Below, one piece after another: positions 10,601 to 19,173 of a DNA stretch of 46,919 nt (positions within the stretch are counted from its first letter, which is position 1; each line of letters starts with the position of its first letter). The position numbers and the translations under genes are program-made. Source of the stretch: Aquimarina sp. RZ0 (lineage in GTDB: Bacteria; Bacteroidota; Bacteroidia; Flavobacteriales; Flavobacteriaceae); the NCBI RefSeq assembly GCF_008370685.1, contig NZ_VTZU01000055.1:1-46919 (forward strand), written 5' to 3'. The notes below the pieces were generated by a model that was not told the origin of the DNA, ran no database searches, and saw only the letters and a program-made list of their open reading frames with translations.

Positions 10601-11927
10601 CACGGTTTAGTAATACGGGATGTCCTTTTAGAACATTCTCTAATATATCCCAAACAACCGGCTCTTTTCTATCTATAATTTTCTTTGCAGATTTTACTGT
10701 TTTTACAATACCACGTTCTATCAGCTTTCTGATTACAAATGGCTTGTATAATTCTGCAGCCATATTCTTAGGAAGACCACACTCGAATAATTTCAATTCT
10801 GGTCCTACAACAATTACGGAACGAGCAGAATAATCCACACGCTTACCAAGTAAGTTCTGACGGAAACGTCCTTGCTTACCTTTTAAGGAATCTGATAATG
10901 ATTTTAATGGTCTGTTAGAATCTGTTTTAACTGCAGAAGCCTTACGCGTGTTATCAAACAATGAATCTACTGATTCTTGTAACATACGTTTCTCATTACG
11001 CAGTATTACCTCTGGAGCCTTGATCTCCATCAAACGTTTCAAACGGTTATTACGAATAATTACACGACGGTACAAATCATTTAAATCCGAAGTTGCAAAA
11101 CGACCTCCATCTAATGGCACAAGTGGACGTAATTCTGGTGGAATAACCGGTACAACTTTAAGAATCATCCATTCTGGACGGTTTTCTCTGTTTTTATTAG
11201 CATCACGTAACGCCTCTACAACCTGAAGACGTTTTAATGCTTCTGTTTTACGTTGTTTTGACGTTTCGTTATTCGCTTTATGTCTTAATTCATATGATAA
11301 TGCATCAAGATCTATTCTTCTCAAAATCTCGATAAGACATTCTGCTCCCATTTTAGCAATAAACTTATTGGGATCAGTATCTTCTAAGTATAAGTTTTCC
11401 TGAGGAAGACTATCTAAAATATTTAAATATTCTTCTTCTGTAAGGAAATCCATTTTCTGAACTGGTTCTCCTTCTTCATTTTTAGCAATACCCGGCTGAA
11501 TTACTACGTAACGTTCGTAGTATATGATCATATCTAATTTCTTAGACGGTAAGCCTAATAAATATCCTATTTTATTTGGTAAAGAACGGAAATACCAAAT
11601 ATGAGCTACCGGCACAACTAAGTTAATATGCCCTACACGGTCTCTTCGAACTTTCTTTTCTGTTACTTCTACGCCACATCTATCACATACGATTCCTTTG
11701 TAACGAATTCTTTTATATTTACCACAAGCACATTCGAAGTCCTTTACAGGTCCAAAAATACGCTCACAGAACAAACCGTCACGTTCCGGTTTGTGAGTAC
11801 GATAATTAATAGTTTCAGGTTTTAAAACCTCTCCCTGAGATGCTGCTAAAACTGACTCTGGAGATGCTAAACCTATCGAGATTTTATTAAATCTCTTTAC
11901 TGTATTCTTATCATTATTTCTTGCCAT
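7629..11927 (-). CDS. rpoC: DNA-directed RNA polymerase subunit beta'
   Basis: 1432 residues, the usual length for Bacteroidetes beta'. It forms the catalytic half of RNA polymerase with beta. The active-site Mg-binding motif NADFDGDQMAVH is at 475-486. The N-terminal zinc finger has C66, C68, C81 and C84; a second zinc site has Cys near 824, 898, 905 and 908. The zipper/lid region (FRQNLLGKRVDYSARSVI) and the trigger-loop area are intact. Last gene of the secE-nusG-rplKAJL-rpoBC unit, 113 bases after rpoB and ended by a strong terminator. No anomaly seen. Confidence 0.99.
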   Translation of the reverse strand: MARNNDKNTVKRFNKISIGLASPESVLAASQGEVLKPETINYRTHKPERDGLFCERIFGPVKDFECACGKYKRIRYKGIVCDRCGVEVTEKKVRRDRVGHINLVVPVAHIWYFRSLPNKIGYLLGLPSKKLDMIIYYERYVVIQPGIAKNEEGEPVQKMDFLTEEEYLNILDSLPQENLYLEDTDPNKFIAKMGAECLIEILRRIDLDALSYELRHKANNETSKQRKTEALKRLQVVEALRDANKNRENRPEWMILKVVPVIPPELRPLVPLDGGRFATSDLNDLYRRVIIRNNRLKRLMEIKAPEVILRNEKRMLQESVDSLFDNTRKASAVKTDSNRPLKSLSDSLKGKQGRFRQNLLGKRVDYSARSVIVVGPELKLFECGLPKNMAAELYKPFVIRKLIERGIVKTVKSAKKIIDRKEPVVWDILENVLKGHPVLLNRAPTLHRLGIQAFQPKLIEGKAIQLHPLVCTAFNADFDGDQMAVHLPLGPEAILEAQLLMLASHNILNPANGSPVTVPSQDMVLGLYYMTKSRRSTPELIVKGEDLTFYSPEEVIIAYNEKQLDINANIKVRTKDVEDGELVTKIIETTTGRVLFNEKVPEKAGYINEVLTKKSLRDIIGGILKVTSVPETAEFLDAIKTLGYNFAFRGGLSFSLGDIIIPAEKHTMIAKANKEVDGIVGNYNMGLITNNERYNQVIDIWTSTNAALTELSMKRIREDQQGFNSVYMMLDSGARGSKEQIRQLTGMRGLMAKPKKSNSAGGEIIENPILSNFKEGLSILEYFISTHGARKGLADTALKTADAGYLTRRLVDVAQDVIVNVEDCGTLRGVEVRPLKKNEEIIEGLAARIVGRTSLVEVINPLTQEVLVEAGIEIDDATATTIENSPVESVEVRSALTCEAKKGICVKCYGRNLATGKTVQRGEAVGVVAAQSIGEPGTQLTLRTFHVGGIASNISEENQLRSKFAGKAEIEELKTVKGEDAEGNEIDVVISRTSEIKVVDPKTKIVLSTNLIPYGSQLFIKNGDVLERDQSICQWDPYNGVIITEFAGKVKYENVEQGITYQVEIDEQTGFQEKVISESRDKKKIPTLLVLGSGDEVLRSYNLPVGAHLMVDDNEKIKVGKVLVKIPRKSAKAGDITGGLPRVTELFEARNPSNPAVVSEIDGVVSFGKIKRGNREIIVESRIGEIKKYLVKLSNQILVQENDFVRAGMPLSDGSVTPEDILKIKGPSAVQQYLVNEVQEVYRLQGVKINDKHFEVVVRQMMRKVRIQDPGDTIFLENQLVHKADFIQENDAVFGMKVIEDAGDSENLKAGQIISPRDLRDENSILRREDKNLVSARDVTPATATPILQGITRASLQTKSFISAASFQETTKVLNEAAVSGKVDDLEGLKENVIVGHRIPAGTGMRNYESIIVGSKEEFEDRMEQRQEVNYN

Positions 11928-12040
11928 AATCTATGGTTCCTTAAGAATTATTGTAATTTAATTTTGAATAATACTGAGTAATACTGAGTAATAAACTGCC
12001 TCCTTTGACAAGCTCAGGAGGACAGCTTAACTATTCTTTA
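11928..12040 (-). other. rpoB-rpoC spacer with tandem 10-mer and hairpin
   Basis: This spacer holds two exact copies of AATACTGAGT in tandem (about 11970-11989) and an imperfect hairpin, CTGCCTCCT/AGGAGG(A)CAG (11996-12025), with the loop TTGACAAGCTC. No U-tract follows. It is more likely an RNA processing or stability structure than a terminator. Confidence 0.55.
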
Positions 12041-15000
12041 TTATTCTTCTAATCTGATATCCAGACCCAGACCTTTTAATTCATGCATTAATACATTGAA
12101 TGATTCTGGCAATCCTGGTTCTGGCATAGGCTCTCCTTTTACAATACTCTCGTATGTTTTGGCTCTTCCTATTACATCATCAGATTTAACTGTCAATATT
12201 TCACGTAATGTCGCTGAAGCACCATATGCTTCTAGTGCCCATACTTCCATTTCTCCAAAACGCTGACCACCAAATTGTGCTTTACCTCCAAGAGGTTGCT
12301 GCGTAATTAATGAATATGGACCTATAGAACGTGCGTGCATTTTATCATCTACCATATGCCCTAATTTAAGCATATAGATCACACCCACAGTTGCTGGTTG
12401 ATCAAAACGATCTCCTGTTCCTCCATCATACAAATAAGTATGTCCAAATCTTGGAATCCCAGCTTCGTCTGTAAATTCGTTAATCTGATCAAGTGAGGCT
12501 CCATCAAAAATTGGAGTAGCATATTTTCTCCCCAGTTTCTGACCTGCCCAGCCTAAAACAGTTTCATAAATCTGACCAATATTCATACGAGAAGGTACTC
12601 CTAGCGGATTCAATACAATATCCACTGGTGTTCCATCTTCTAAAAACGGCATGTCTTCTTCTCTAACAATACGGGCAACTATACCCTTGTTACCGTGACG
12701 CCCTGCCATTTTATCACCTACTTTAAGCTTACGTTTTTTAGCAATATAAACTTTAGCAAGTTTTATAATTCCAGAAGGTAACTCATCTCCTACAGAAATT
12801 GTAAATTTCTCTCTACGCAGATTCCCTTGTAAATCATTTTCTTTAATCTTAAAATTATGGATAAGATCTGCAACCATTTTATTAAGTTGATCATCTGTTG
12901 TCCAGGTACCTTTGGTAAGATGTGCATAATCATCAACACTATTCAGCATTTTCTGGGTATACTTCTTCCCTTTTGGTAATACTTCTTCTCCAAGATCATT
13001 AACAACACCCTGAGAAGTTTTTCCCCCAACAATCAAAAATAATTTATCTATTAATTCTGATTTTAACAACGCAAATTTGGCGTCGTAAGATCTTTCTAAG
13101 ATAGATATATCTTCCTTATCCTGCGAACGCTTACGCTTATCCTTAATAGCACGTTCAAATAATTTCTTATCAATAACAACTCCATGCAATGATGGCGAAG
13201 CTTTTAAAGAAGCATCTTTTACATCTCCAGCCTTATCTCCAAAAATTGCTCTTAATAATTTTTCTTCTGGTGTTGGATCACTTTCTCCTTTTGGTGTAAT
13301 CTTACCAATAAGAATATCTCCTGGCTTAATTTCTGCACCAACTCGGATCATTCCATTTTCATCAAGATCTTTGGTTGCTTCTTCAGAAACATTAGGAATA
13401 TCATTTGTTAATTCTTCATTCCCTAGTTTGGTATCTCTTACTTCTAAAGAATATTCATCAATATGGATGGATGTAAAGATATCTTCACGAACTACTTTTT
13501 CAGAAATTACAATCGCATCCTCAAAATTATATCCTTTCCAGGGCATGAAAGCTACTTTCATATTTCTACCTAAGGCCAGTTCGCCATTTTCTGTAGCATA
13601 TCCCTGACATAAGACCTGACCTTTAGAAACTCTATCTCCAACTCTAACAATTGGTTTAAGGTTTATAGAAGTACCTTGATTAGTTTTACGGAATTTAATT
13701 AAGTTATACGTTTTAGAATCACTCTCAAAACTTACCATTCTCTGCTCCTCGGTTCTGTCATATTTGATACTAATCTTTTGAGCATCTACATATTCAACTG
13801 TTCCATCACCTTCTGCATTAATCAAAACTCGAGAATCCGAAGCTACCTGACGTTCCAATCCTGTTCCTACAATAGGAGCATCAACTCTTAATAATGGTAC
13901 TGCCTGACGCATCATATTTGATCCCATCAATGCACGGTTTGCATCATCATGCTCTAAGAACGGAATTAAAGAAGCTGATATGGAAGCTATCTGATTAGGT
14001 GCAACATCCGCATAATTCACCTGAGCAGGTTCGATGACCGGGAAGTCACCCTCCATACGTGCAATTACCTTTTCACTCTCTATTGTTCCATCATCTTGTA
14101 ATGGCAGGTTGGCTTGCATTATTAACTTCTCTTCTTCTTCTTCTGCACTTAAGTACCTAAACTCTGCCAAATCGACCTTCCCATCTTCTACCTTACGATA
14201 TGGTGTTTCCAGAAACCCCATTGAATTCACTTTTGCAAAAACCGCAAGTGAAGAAATCAATCCGATATTAGGTCCTTCTGGTGTCTCAATAGGACACAAA
14301 CGACCGTAATGCGTATAGTGTACATCTCGAACCTCGAAACCTGCACGTTCTCTGGATAATCCACCAGGTCCTAAAGCCGACAGTCTTCTTTTGTGGGTAA
14401 TCTCTGCTAACGGATTGGTTTGATCCATAAACTGAGATAACTGATTGGTTCCAAAAAATGAGTTAATTACAGAAGATAATGTCTTGGCATTGATCAAATC
14501 TATAGGTGTAAACACCTCATTATCTCTAACATTCATACGCTCACGAATGGTACGAGCCATACGTGCTAAACCAACACCAAATTGTTGTGATAACTGCTCT
14601 CCTACTGTTCTTACACGACGGTTAGAAAGGTGATCGATATCATCAATTTCAGCCTTTGAATTAATTAATTCAATTAAATATTTTATAATGGTAATAATAT
14701 CATCTTTGGTAAGCACCTGCTTATCCATTTCTATATTAAGACCTAGTTTTTTATTCATTCTATAACGACCAACTTCACCCAAATTATAACGCTGATCAGA
14801 GAAAAATAATTTATCAATAATACCTCTTGCAGTTTCTTCATCAGGCGGTTCTGCATTACGTAATTGACGATATATGTGTTCTACCGCTTCTTTTTCTGAA
14901 TTGGTAGGATCTTTTTGTAGTGTATTATGTATGATTGCATAATCACCTTTATCATTATCTTCTTTATGAAGTAAAATTGTTTTAGCTCCAGAATCTACAA

Positions 15001-15850
15001 TTTCATCCAGATGATCTTTATCCAGAATCGTATCACGATCTAAAACTATTTCGTTACGCTCAATAGATACAACTTCTCCAGTATCTTCATCTACAAAATC
15101 CTCATGCCAGGTATTTAAAACACGGGCTGCTAACTTTCTTCCAAGAACTTTCTTTAATCCGGACTTAGACACTTTAACCTCTTCTGCAAGATCAAAAATT
15201 TCTAAAATATCTTTATCTCTTTCAAAACCAATCGCACGGAAAAGTGTAGTAACTGGTAATTTCTTCTTTCTATCAATGTATGCGTACATAACGCTATTGA
15301 TATCGGTTGCAAATTCTATCCAAGAACCTTTAAAAGGAATTACTCTGGCAGAATACAACTTTGTTCCATTTGCATGGAATGATTGTCCAAAGAACACACC
15401 AGGCGAACGGTGTAACTGTGATACAACAACACGCTCTGCTCCATTGATACAAAATGTACCACTTGGAGTCATATAAGGAATGGTACCTAAATATACATCC
15501 TGTACTATGGTTTCGAAATCTTCGTGTTCAGGATCGGTACAGAATAGTTTTAAACGTGCTTTTAGAGGTACACTGTAGGTAAGACCTCTTTCTATACACT
15601 CCTGCAAATCATATCTAGGGGGATCTACGAAGTAATCTATAAATTCTAGTACAAATTGATTACGAGTATCCGTAATCGGGAAATTTTCCATGAAGGTATT
15701 GTAAAGACCTTCGTTTCCTCTTTCTTCAGACTTTGTTTCTAATTGAAAGAAGTCCTGAAAGGATTTGATCTGGATATCCAAAAAGTCTGGGTAATCAGGT
15801 CTATTCTTTACAGAAGAGAAATTCAATCTTTCAGTTTGCGTTGCTAACAT
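12041..15850 (-). CDS. rpoB: DNA-directed RNA polymerase subunit beta
   Basis: About 1269 residues. Beta forms the second half of the polymerase active centre and the rifampicin pocket. Visible: N-terminal PDYPDFLDIQIKSFQDFFQ, the rifampicin region (FFGTNQLSQFMDQTNPLAE, then THKRRLSALGPGGLSRERAG), GRHGNKGIVAR, and the C-terminal FGGQRFGEMEVWALEAYGA clamp-connecting segment. The wild-type-like Rif-region residues suggest a sensitive enzyme. The reading frame also opens at a TTG one codon earlier; I prefer the ATG at 15850 because it gives the family-typical MLATQTERLN start. Follows rplL after a 126-base spacer that contains a hairpin. Confidence 0.99.
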   Translation of the reverse strand: MLATQTERLNFSSVKNRPDYPDFLDIQIKSFQDFFQLETKSEERGNEGLYNTFMENFPITDTRNQFVLEFIDYFVDPPRYDLQECIERGLTYSVPLKARLKLFCTDPEHEDFETIVQDVYLGTIPYMTPSGTFCINGAERVVVSQLHRSPGVFFGQSFHANGTKLYSARVIPFKGSWIEFATDINSVMYAYIDRKKKLPVTTLFRAIGFERDKDILEIFDLAEEVKVSKSGLKKVLGRKLAARVLNTWHEDFVDEDTGEVVSIERNEIVLDRDTILDKDHLDEIVDSGAKTILLHKEDNDKGDYAIIHNTLQKDPTNSEKEAVEHIYRQLRNAEPPDEETARGIIDKLFFSDQRYNLGEVGRYRMNKKLGLNIEMDKQVLTKDDIITIIKYLIELINSKAEIDDIDHLSNRRVRTVGEQLSQQFGVGLARMARTIRERMNVRDNEVFTPIDLINAKTLSSVINSFFGTNQLSQFMDQTNPLAEITHKRRLSALGPGGLSRERAGFEVRDVHYTHYGRLCPIETPEGPNIGLISSLAVFAKVNSMGFLETPYRKVEDGKVDLAEFRYLSAEEEEEKLIMQANLPLQDDGTIESEKVIARMEGDFPVIEPAQVNYADVAPNQIASISASLIPFLEHDDANRALMGSNMMRQAVPLLRVDAPIVGTGLERQVASDSRVLINAEGDGTVEYVDAQKISIKYDRTEEQRMVSFESDSKTYNLIKFRKTNQGTSINLKPIVRVGDRVSKGQVLCQGYATENGELALGRNMKVAFMPWKGYNFEDAIVISEKVVREDIFTSIHIDEYSLEVRDTKLGNEELTNDIPNVSEEATKDLDENGMIRVGAEIKPGDILIGKITPKGESDPTPEEKLLRAIFGDKAGDVKDASLKASPSLHGVVIDKKLFERAIKDKRKRSQDKEDISILERSYDAKFALLKSELIDKLFLIVGGKTSQGVVNDLGEEVLPKGKKYTQKMLNSVDDYAHLTKGTWTTDDQLNKMVADLIHNFKIKENDLQGNLRREKFTISVGDELPSGIIKLAKVYIAKKRKLKVGDKMAGRHGNKGIVARIVREEDMPFLEDGTPVDIVLNPLGVPSRMNIGQIYETVLGWAGQKLGRKYATPIFDGASLDQINEFTDEAGIPRFGHTYLYDGGTGDRFDQPATVGVIYMLKLGHMVDDKMHARSIGPYSLITQQPLGGKAQFGGQRFGEMEVWALEAYGASATLREILTVKSDDVIGRAKTYESIVKGEPMPEPGLPESFNVLMHELKGLGLDIRLEE

Positions 15851-15920
15851 CAATGGACGGAATTAAATTAAAGTTTAACAATCAGCGTATTTTAATACTT
15901 AATATTTATATACGCAAAAT

Positions 15921-15957
15921 GGTTTAGACCTTAGAGAAAATTCTCCAGGTCTAAACC
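15921..15957 (-). promoter_or_regulatory. rplL-rpoB intercistronic hairpin (attenuator or processing site)
   Basis: Perfect 10-bp arms GGTTTAGACC/GGTCTAAACC with an inner GAGAA/TTCTC helix. It lies between the rplL stop and the rpoB start and has no U-tract. E. coli has a partial terminator and an RNase III site at the same place, which tune the ribosomal-protein to polymerase ratio; an analogous role here is inference. Confidence 0.65.
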
Positions 15958-15979
15958 TATATATCAATCTATGGTAAGC

Positions 15980-16357
15980 CTACTTAAGCTCAACCTCAGC
16001 TCCAGCCTCTTCTAATTGTGCTTTAAGAGCTTCTGCTTCGTCTTTTGCTACACCTTCTTTTATAGCACTTGGAGCACCATCAACTAATCCTTTAGCATCT
16101 TTAAGACCTAGACCAGTTAATTCTTTAACAAGTTTTACAACTGCTAATTTAGCACCTCCCGGAGCTTTAAGAATTACATCAAATTCTGTTTTTTCTTCAG
16201 CAGCCTCTCCACCAGCAGCACCTCCACCAGCAGCTACAGCTACAGCAGCAGCAGCAGGCTCGATACCATACTCCTCTTTTAATATATCAGCTAATTCGTT
16301 AACTTCTTTTACCGTTAAGTTAACTAATTGTTCTGCGAAATCTTTTAAATCTGCCAT
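15980..16357 (-). CDS. rplL: 50S ribosomal protein L7/L12
   Basis: 125 residues, typical for bL12. It forms the flexible stalk dimers that recruit translational GTPases (EF-Tu, EF-G, IF2, RF3). N-terminal dimerisation helix (1-33, LVNLTVKEVNELADILK), an Ala/Gly-rich hinge (about 34-52) and the C-terminal factor-binding domain (EFDVILKAPGGAKLAVVK..., about 58-125, with GLGLKDAKGLVD). It follows rplJ by 66 bases, giving the usual L10-L12 stalk pair. Acidic, no anomalies. Confidence 0.98.
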   Translation of the reverse strand: MADLKDFAEQLVNLTVKEVNELADILKEEYGIEPAAAAVAVAAGGGAAGGEAAEEKTEFDVILKAPGGAKLAVVKLVKELTGLGLKDAKGLVDGAPSAIKEGVAKDEAEALKAQLEEAGAEVELK

Positions 16358-16423
16358 TTTCTATCGTTTTAAATAATTTTTTAATTGAAATATAATTTAT
16401 TAATAAGTGCGTACACGCTTTGA

Positions 16424-16945
16424 TTACCCTTCTTTCTCGGATAATGTTTTAAGAATACCAGCTATTGTTCCTCCTCCAGATTTTAATGCAGAAATAACAT
16501 TCTTAGCAGGTGACTGTAATAAGCCAATAATATCGCCGATAACTTCTTCTTTAGACTTGATATTTACAAGTGCATCAAGATTCTCGTCACCTAGATAAAC
16601 TGCTTCAGCAATAAATGCTCCTTTTAATAAAGGTTTTTCTGATTTCTTACGAAATTCTTTAATAACCTTTGCCGGTGCATTACCAGTTTCAGCAAACATT
16701 ATAGAGGTATTACCTTTTAACGTACTTGGCAATTCTCCAAAATCTTTGTCTGAATTCTCCATTGCCTTGGCAAGGAGTGTATTCTTAATTACTTTTAGTG
16801 ATACGTTAGCTTTAAAACAAGCTCTACGTAAATTAGAAGTCGCTCCTGCATCTAAGCCTGAAATATCAGCTAAATAAATATTAGCATTTTCAGCTAACTG
16901 AGCAGTTAAGTCTTCAATTACTTGTGATTTTTCTTCTCTTGTCAT
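16424..16945 (-). CDS. rplJ: 50S ribosomal protein L10
   Basis: 173 residues. uL10 is the stalk base that binds 23S rRNA and carries the L12 dimers on its C-terminal helix. The N-terminal MTREEKSQVIEDLTAQLAE, the IYLADISGLDAG stretch and KVIKNTLLAKA are family-typical. The C-terminal helix ending TLSEKEG would bind L12. It begins 15 bases after rplA, so the two are translated as one block. No autoregulatory L10 leader structure could be recognised in this short gap. Confidence 0.98.
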   Translation of the reverse strand: MTREEKSQVIEDLTAQLAENANIYLADISGLDAGATSNLRRACFKANVSLKVIKNTLLAKAMENSDKDFGELPSTLKGNTSIMFAETGNAPAKVIKEFRKKSEKPLLKGAFIAEAVYLGDENLDALVNIKSKEEVIGDIIGLLQSPAKNVISALKSGGGTIAGILKTLSEKEG

Positions 16946-16960
16946 AATCGTTTATCTTAA

Positions 16961-17656
16961 TTACCCAGCAAAGTTCTTAGAGTCAATTAGAACACCTGGA
17001 CTCATTGTAGAAGATATAAAGATAGACTTGATATATATTCCTTTTGCTCCCTGTGGTTTCAACTTCACTAATGTTGTTAATAATTCTTTAGCATTTCCTG
17101 CCAATTTTTCAGCATCAAAAGATGATTTTCCTATTGCCGCGTGAACAATACCAGTTTTATCAACTTTAAAGTCGATTTTACCAGACTTCACATCTGAAAC
17201 TGCTTTAGACACATCCATTGTTACAGTACCAGTCTTAGGGTTAGGCATTAGACCACGAGGTCCTAATATCCTACCCAAAGGTCCTAATTTACCCATAACA
17301 CTTGGCATAGTGATAATCACATCTACATCAGTCCATCCTCCTTTGATTTTATCGAGATATTCGTCCAATCCTACAAAATCAGCACCTGCCTCTTTGGCTT
17401 CAGCTTCTTTATCCGGTGTTACTAATGCTAAAACTTTAACATCTTTTCCTGTCCCATGCGGTAAGGTTACCACACCACGTACCATTTGATTCGCTTTACG
17501 AGGATCTACATTCAATCGAACTGCAAGATCCACAGAAGCATCAAAATTTACATTTGTTATTTCTTTTACGAGCGCAGAAGCTTCGTCCAAAGTATAAGCT
17601 TTATTCTTATCAACTTTTGCACGAACTTCTTTTTGCTTTTTTGTTACTTTTGCCAT
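16961..17656 (-). CDS. rplA: 50S ribosomal protein L1
   Basis: 231 residues, close to the 234 of E. coli. uL1 forms the mobile L1 stalk at the ribosomal E site. Conserved segments: FDASVDLAVRLNVDPRKANQ, MGKLGPLGRILGPRGLMPNPK and GTVTMDVSKAV. It starts 18 bases after rplK. In many bacteria L1 represses its own operon by binding the rplK leader; the hairpin in the nusG-rplK spacer (18131-18167) is a possible place for that, but I cannot show an L1-site match. Confidence 0.98.
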   Translation of the reverse strand: MAKVTKKQKEVRAKVDKNKAYTLDEASALVKEITNVNFDASVDLAVRLNVDPRKANQMVRGVVTLPHGTGKDVKVLALVTPDKEAEAKEAGADFVGLDEYLDKIKGGWTDVDVIITMPSVMGKLGPLGRILGPRGLMPNPKTGTVTMDVSKAVSDVKSGKIDFKVDKTGIVHAAIGKSSFDAEKLAGNAKELLTTLVKLKPQGAKGIYIKSIFISSTMSPGVLIDSKNFAG

Positions 17657-17674
17657 TTTGTAAACGTTTTTGGA

Positions 17675-18112
17675 TTAAAAAGGAGCTTGTCCTTTTACAG
17701 TTATACCCATTGAACGAGCAGTACCAGCAATCATTTTCATAGAAGATTCAATAGTAAAAGCATTTAAATCTTGCATTTTATCTTCTGCGATTGCACGAAC
17801 TTGATCCCAAGTAACACTAGCTACTTTCTTACGGTTAGGCTCACCTGAACCTTTTTTCGTTTTTGCTGCTTCCAGTATCTGAACAGCTGCGGGTGGAGTC
17901 TTAATTACAAAGTCAAAAGACTTATCCTTGTACACACTAATAACTACTGGTAATACTTTTCCAGCTTTATCTTGTGTTCTACCATTGAATTGCTTACAGA
18001 ATTCCATGATATTTACTCCGGCAGCACCTAAAGCAGGTCCAACAGGTGGGGATGGATTTGCCGCTCCTCCACGTACTTGCAGTTTTACAACCTTACTTAT
18101 TTCTTTAGCCAT
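17675..18112 (-). CDS. rplK: 50S ribosomal protein L11
   Basis: 145 residues. uL11 binds the GTPase-associated centre of 23S rRNA and takes part in factor binding and the stringent response. Visible: the N-terminal LQVRGGAANPSPPVGPALG, which carries the conserved Pro-rich hinge to thiopeptide-sensitive rRNA, followed by GVNIMEFCKQFNGRTQ, and the C-terminal RNA-binding TIESSMKMIAGTARSMGI. Pro and Gly at the hinge are intact. Starts 77 bases after nusG. Confidence 0.98.
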   Translation of the reverse strand: MAKEISKVVKLQVRGGAANPSPPVGPALGAAGVNIMEFCKQFNGRTQDKAGKVLPVVISVYKDKSFDFVIKTPPAAVQILEAAKTKKGSGEPNRKKVASVTWDQVRAIAEDKMQDLNAFTIESSMKMIAGTARSMGITVKGQAPF

Positions 18113-18130
18113 TTTTCTAATTTTAAATTA

Positions 18131-18167
18131 GAATTGTTCTACAAAGTGGAAGCAATAAGAACAATTC
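18131..18167 (-). promoter_or_regulatory. Hairpin in the nusG-rplK spacer
   Basis: Perfect 10-bp inverted repeat GAATTGTTCT/AGAACAATTC around a 17-base loop, 18 bases before the rplK start on the minus strand. It lacks a U-tract, so a regulatory or processing role in the rplKA leader is more likely than termination. Confidence 0.5.
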
Positions 18168-18189
18168 AGGATATATAATGTAACAATTA

Positions 18190-18744
18190 TTATACTTTTT
18201 CTACTTGCATATAACTTAATTCTAATGGTGTTTTTCTTCCGAAAATCTTAACCATTACTTCAAGCTTACGTTTTTCTTCATTCACTTTTTCTACAGTACC
18301 ATTAAAGCCATTAAAAGGTCCGTCAATCACTTTTACGGTTTCTCCTACTGAGTAAGGGATCGCTATATTATCAGTTTTTACTGCTAATTCATCAACCTTA
18401 CCTAACATTCTATTGATTTCAGATTTCCTTAAAGGAACAGGATCTCCTCCTTTTACTTCTCCCAGAAAACCGATAACTCCATTAATTGATTTAATAATAT
18501 GCGGGATTTCACCAGATAGATTAGCTTCTATCATCACATAGCCTGGAAAATATACTCTTTCTTTATTTATTTTTTTTCCATTTCTGATTTGAACCACTTT
18601 CTCGGTTGGAACCAAGATTTGTGACACATAGTCCTCCATACCCATATGAGCAATTTCTCTCTCTATATAGTCTTTCACCTTATTTTCCTGACCACTAACA
18701 GCACGTACTACATACCATTTTTTTGTATTACTTACTTCAGCCAT
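18190..18744 (-). CDS. nusG: Transcription termination/antitermination factor NusG
   Basis: 184 residues. The N-terminal NGN domain (about 8-115: KWYVVRAVSGQENKVKDYIE, then FPGYVMIEANL) binds the RNA polymerase clamp; the C-terminal KOW domain (about 130-165: VGETVKVIDGPFNGFNGTVE) binds Rho or ribosomal protein S10. Both domains are complete. It starts 4 bases after secE, so the two are translationally close, as in most bacteria. Confidence 0.98.
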   Translation of the reverse strand: MAEVSNTKKWYVVRAVSGQENKVKDYIEREIAHMGMEDYVSQILVPTEKVVQIRNGKKINKERVYFPGYVMIEANLSGEIPHIIKSINGVIGFLGEVKGGDPVPLRKSEINRMLGKVDELAVKTDNIAIPYSVGETVKVIDGPFNGFNGTVEKVNEEKRKLEVMVKIFGRKTPLELSYMQVEKV

Positions 18745-18748
18745 ATAT

Positions 18749-18946
18749 CTACGATTTAACTAAAGTGAAATAATACTCTATTAAATTACTAAATACAGTA
18801 TCTACTCCCCAAATAGCTAAAGAGAAAATAACAGAAAACACAATTGTAACCAATGTAAGTCTCTGTGCTTCTGACCAAGGAGTCCAGGTTACATGATTTT
18901 TTAACTCTCCATATGATTCTGTAATGTAATCTATTAATCCAGCCAT
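18749..18946 (-). CDS. secE: Preprotein translocase subunit SecE
   Basis: 65 residues with one membrane segment (about 31-50). The short form lacks the two extra helices of E. coli SecE, as usual outside Gammaproteobacteria. The conserved amphipathic stretch (ESYGELKNHVTWTPWSEAQR) precedes the membrane helix. It clamps SecY in the SecYEG channel. Located between tRNA-Trp and nusG, its classical place. Confidence 0.96.
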   Translation of the reverse strand: MAGLIDYITESYGELKNHVTWTPWSEAQRLTLVTIVFSVIFSLAIWGVDTVFSNLIEYYFTLVKS

Positions 18947-18962
18947 CTTAACATTATTCTTT

Positions 18963-18990
18963 TAACAATAAGAATAATTTCTTATTGTTA
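18963..18990 (-). promoter_or_regulatory. Hairpin in the secE leader
   Basis: Perfect 12-bp inverted repeat TAACAATAAGAA/TTCTTATTGTTA with a 4-base loop, between tRNA-Trp and secE and 16 bases before the secE start. No U-tract. It may define the 5' end of the secE message after tRNA excision. Confidence 0.55.
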
Positions 18991-19044
18991 TACATTTTAT
19001 TTTATAATCCTTATTAATCTTAACAAAGATATTACTTTTTGAAG

Positions 19045-19117
19045 CACGGGTTGAGAGACTCGAACTCCCGACACCTGGTTTTGGAGACCAGTGCTCTACC
19101 AACTGAGCTAAACCCGT
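19045..19117 (-). tRNA. tRNA-Trp (CCA)
   Basis: 73 bases. Acceptor arms ACGGGTT/AACCCGT pair fully with discriminator G. The anticodon loop CTCCAAA gives anticodon CCA. The D-arm (TTTAGCTCAGTTGGTAGAGC) and T-loop (GTTCGAG) are standard. CCA is not encoded. It lies between tuf and secE. Confidence 0.97.
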
Positions 19118-19128
19118 ATACATAAGTC

Positions 19129-19153
19129 AAGGTATTCGATATACGAATACCTT
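19129..19153 (-). promoter_or_regulatory. Hairpin between tuf and tRNA-Trp
   Basis: Perfect 10-bp inverted repeat AAGGTATTCG/CGAATACCTT with a 5-base loop, 20 bases after the tuf stop and 11 bases before tRNA-Trp. No U-tract; it may protect the tuf 3' end or act as a partial terminator. Confidence 0.6.
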
Positions 19154-19173
19154 ATCTTATATATTAATATTTA

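Noticed and set aside
11970..11989. Tandem AATACTGAGT copies as a CRISPR or iteron array
   Set aside because: Only two copies without spacers; a simple slippage duplication is sufficient.
8254..15476. Plus-strand ORFs inside rpoC and rpoB
   Set aside because: The minus-strand genes are unambiguous and full length; the opposite frames have no family features.
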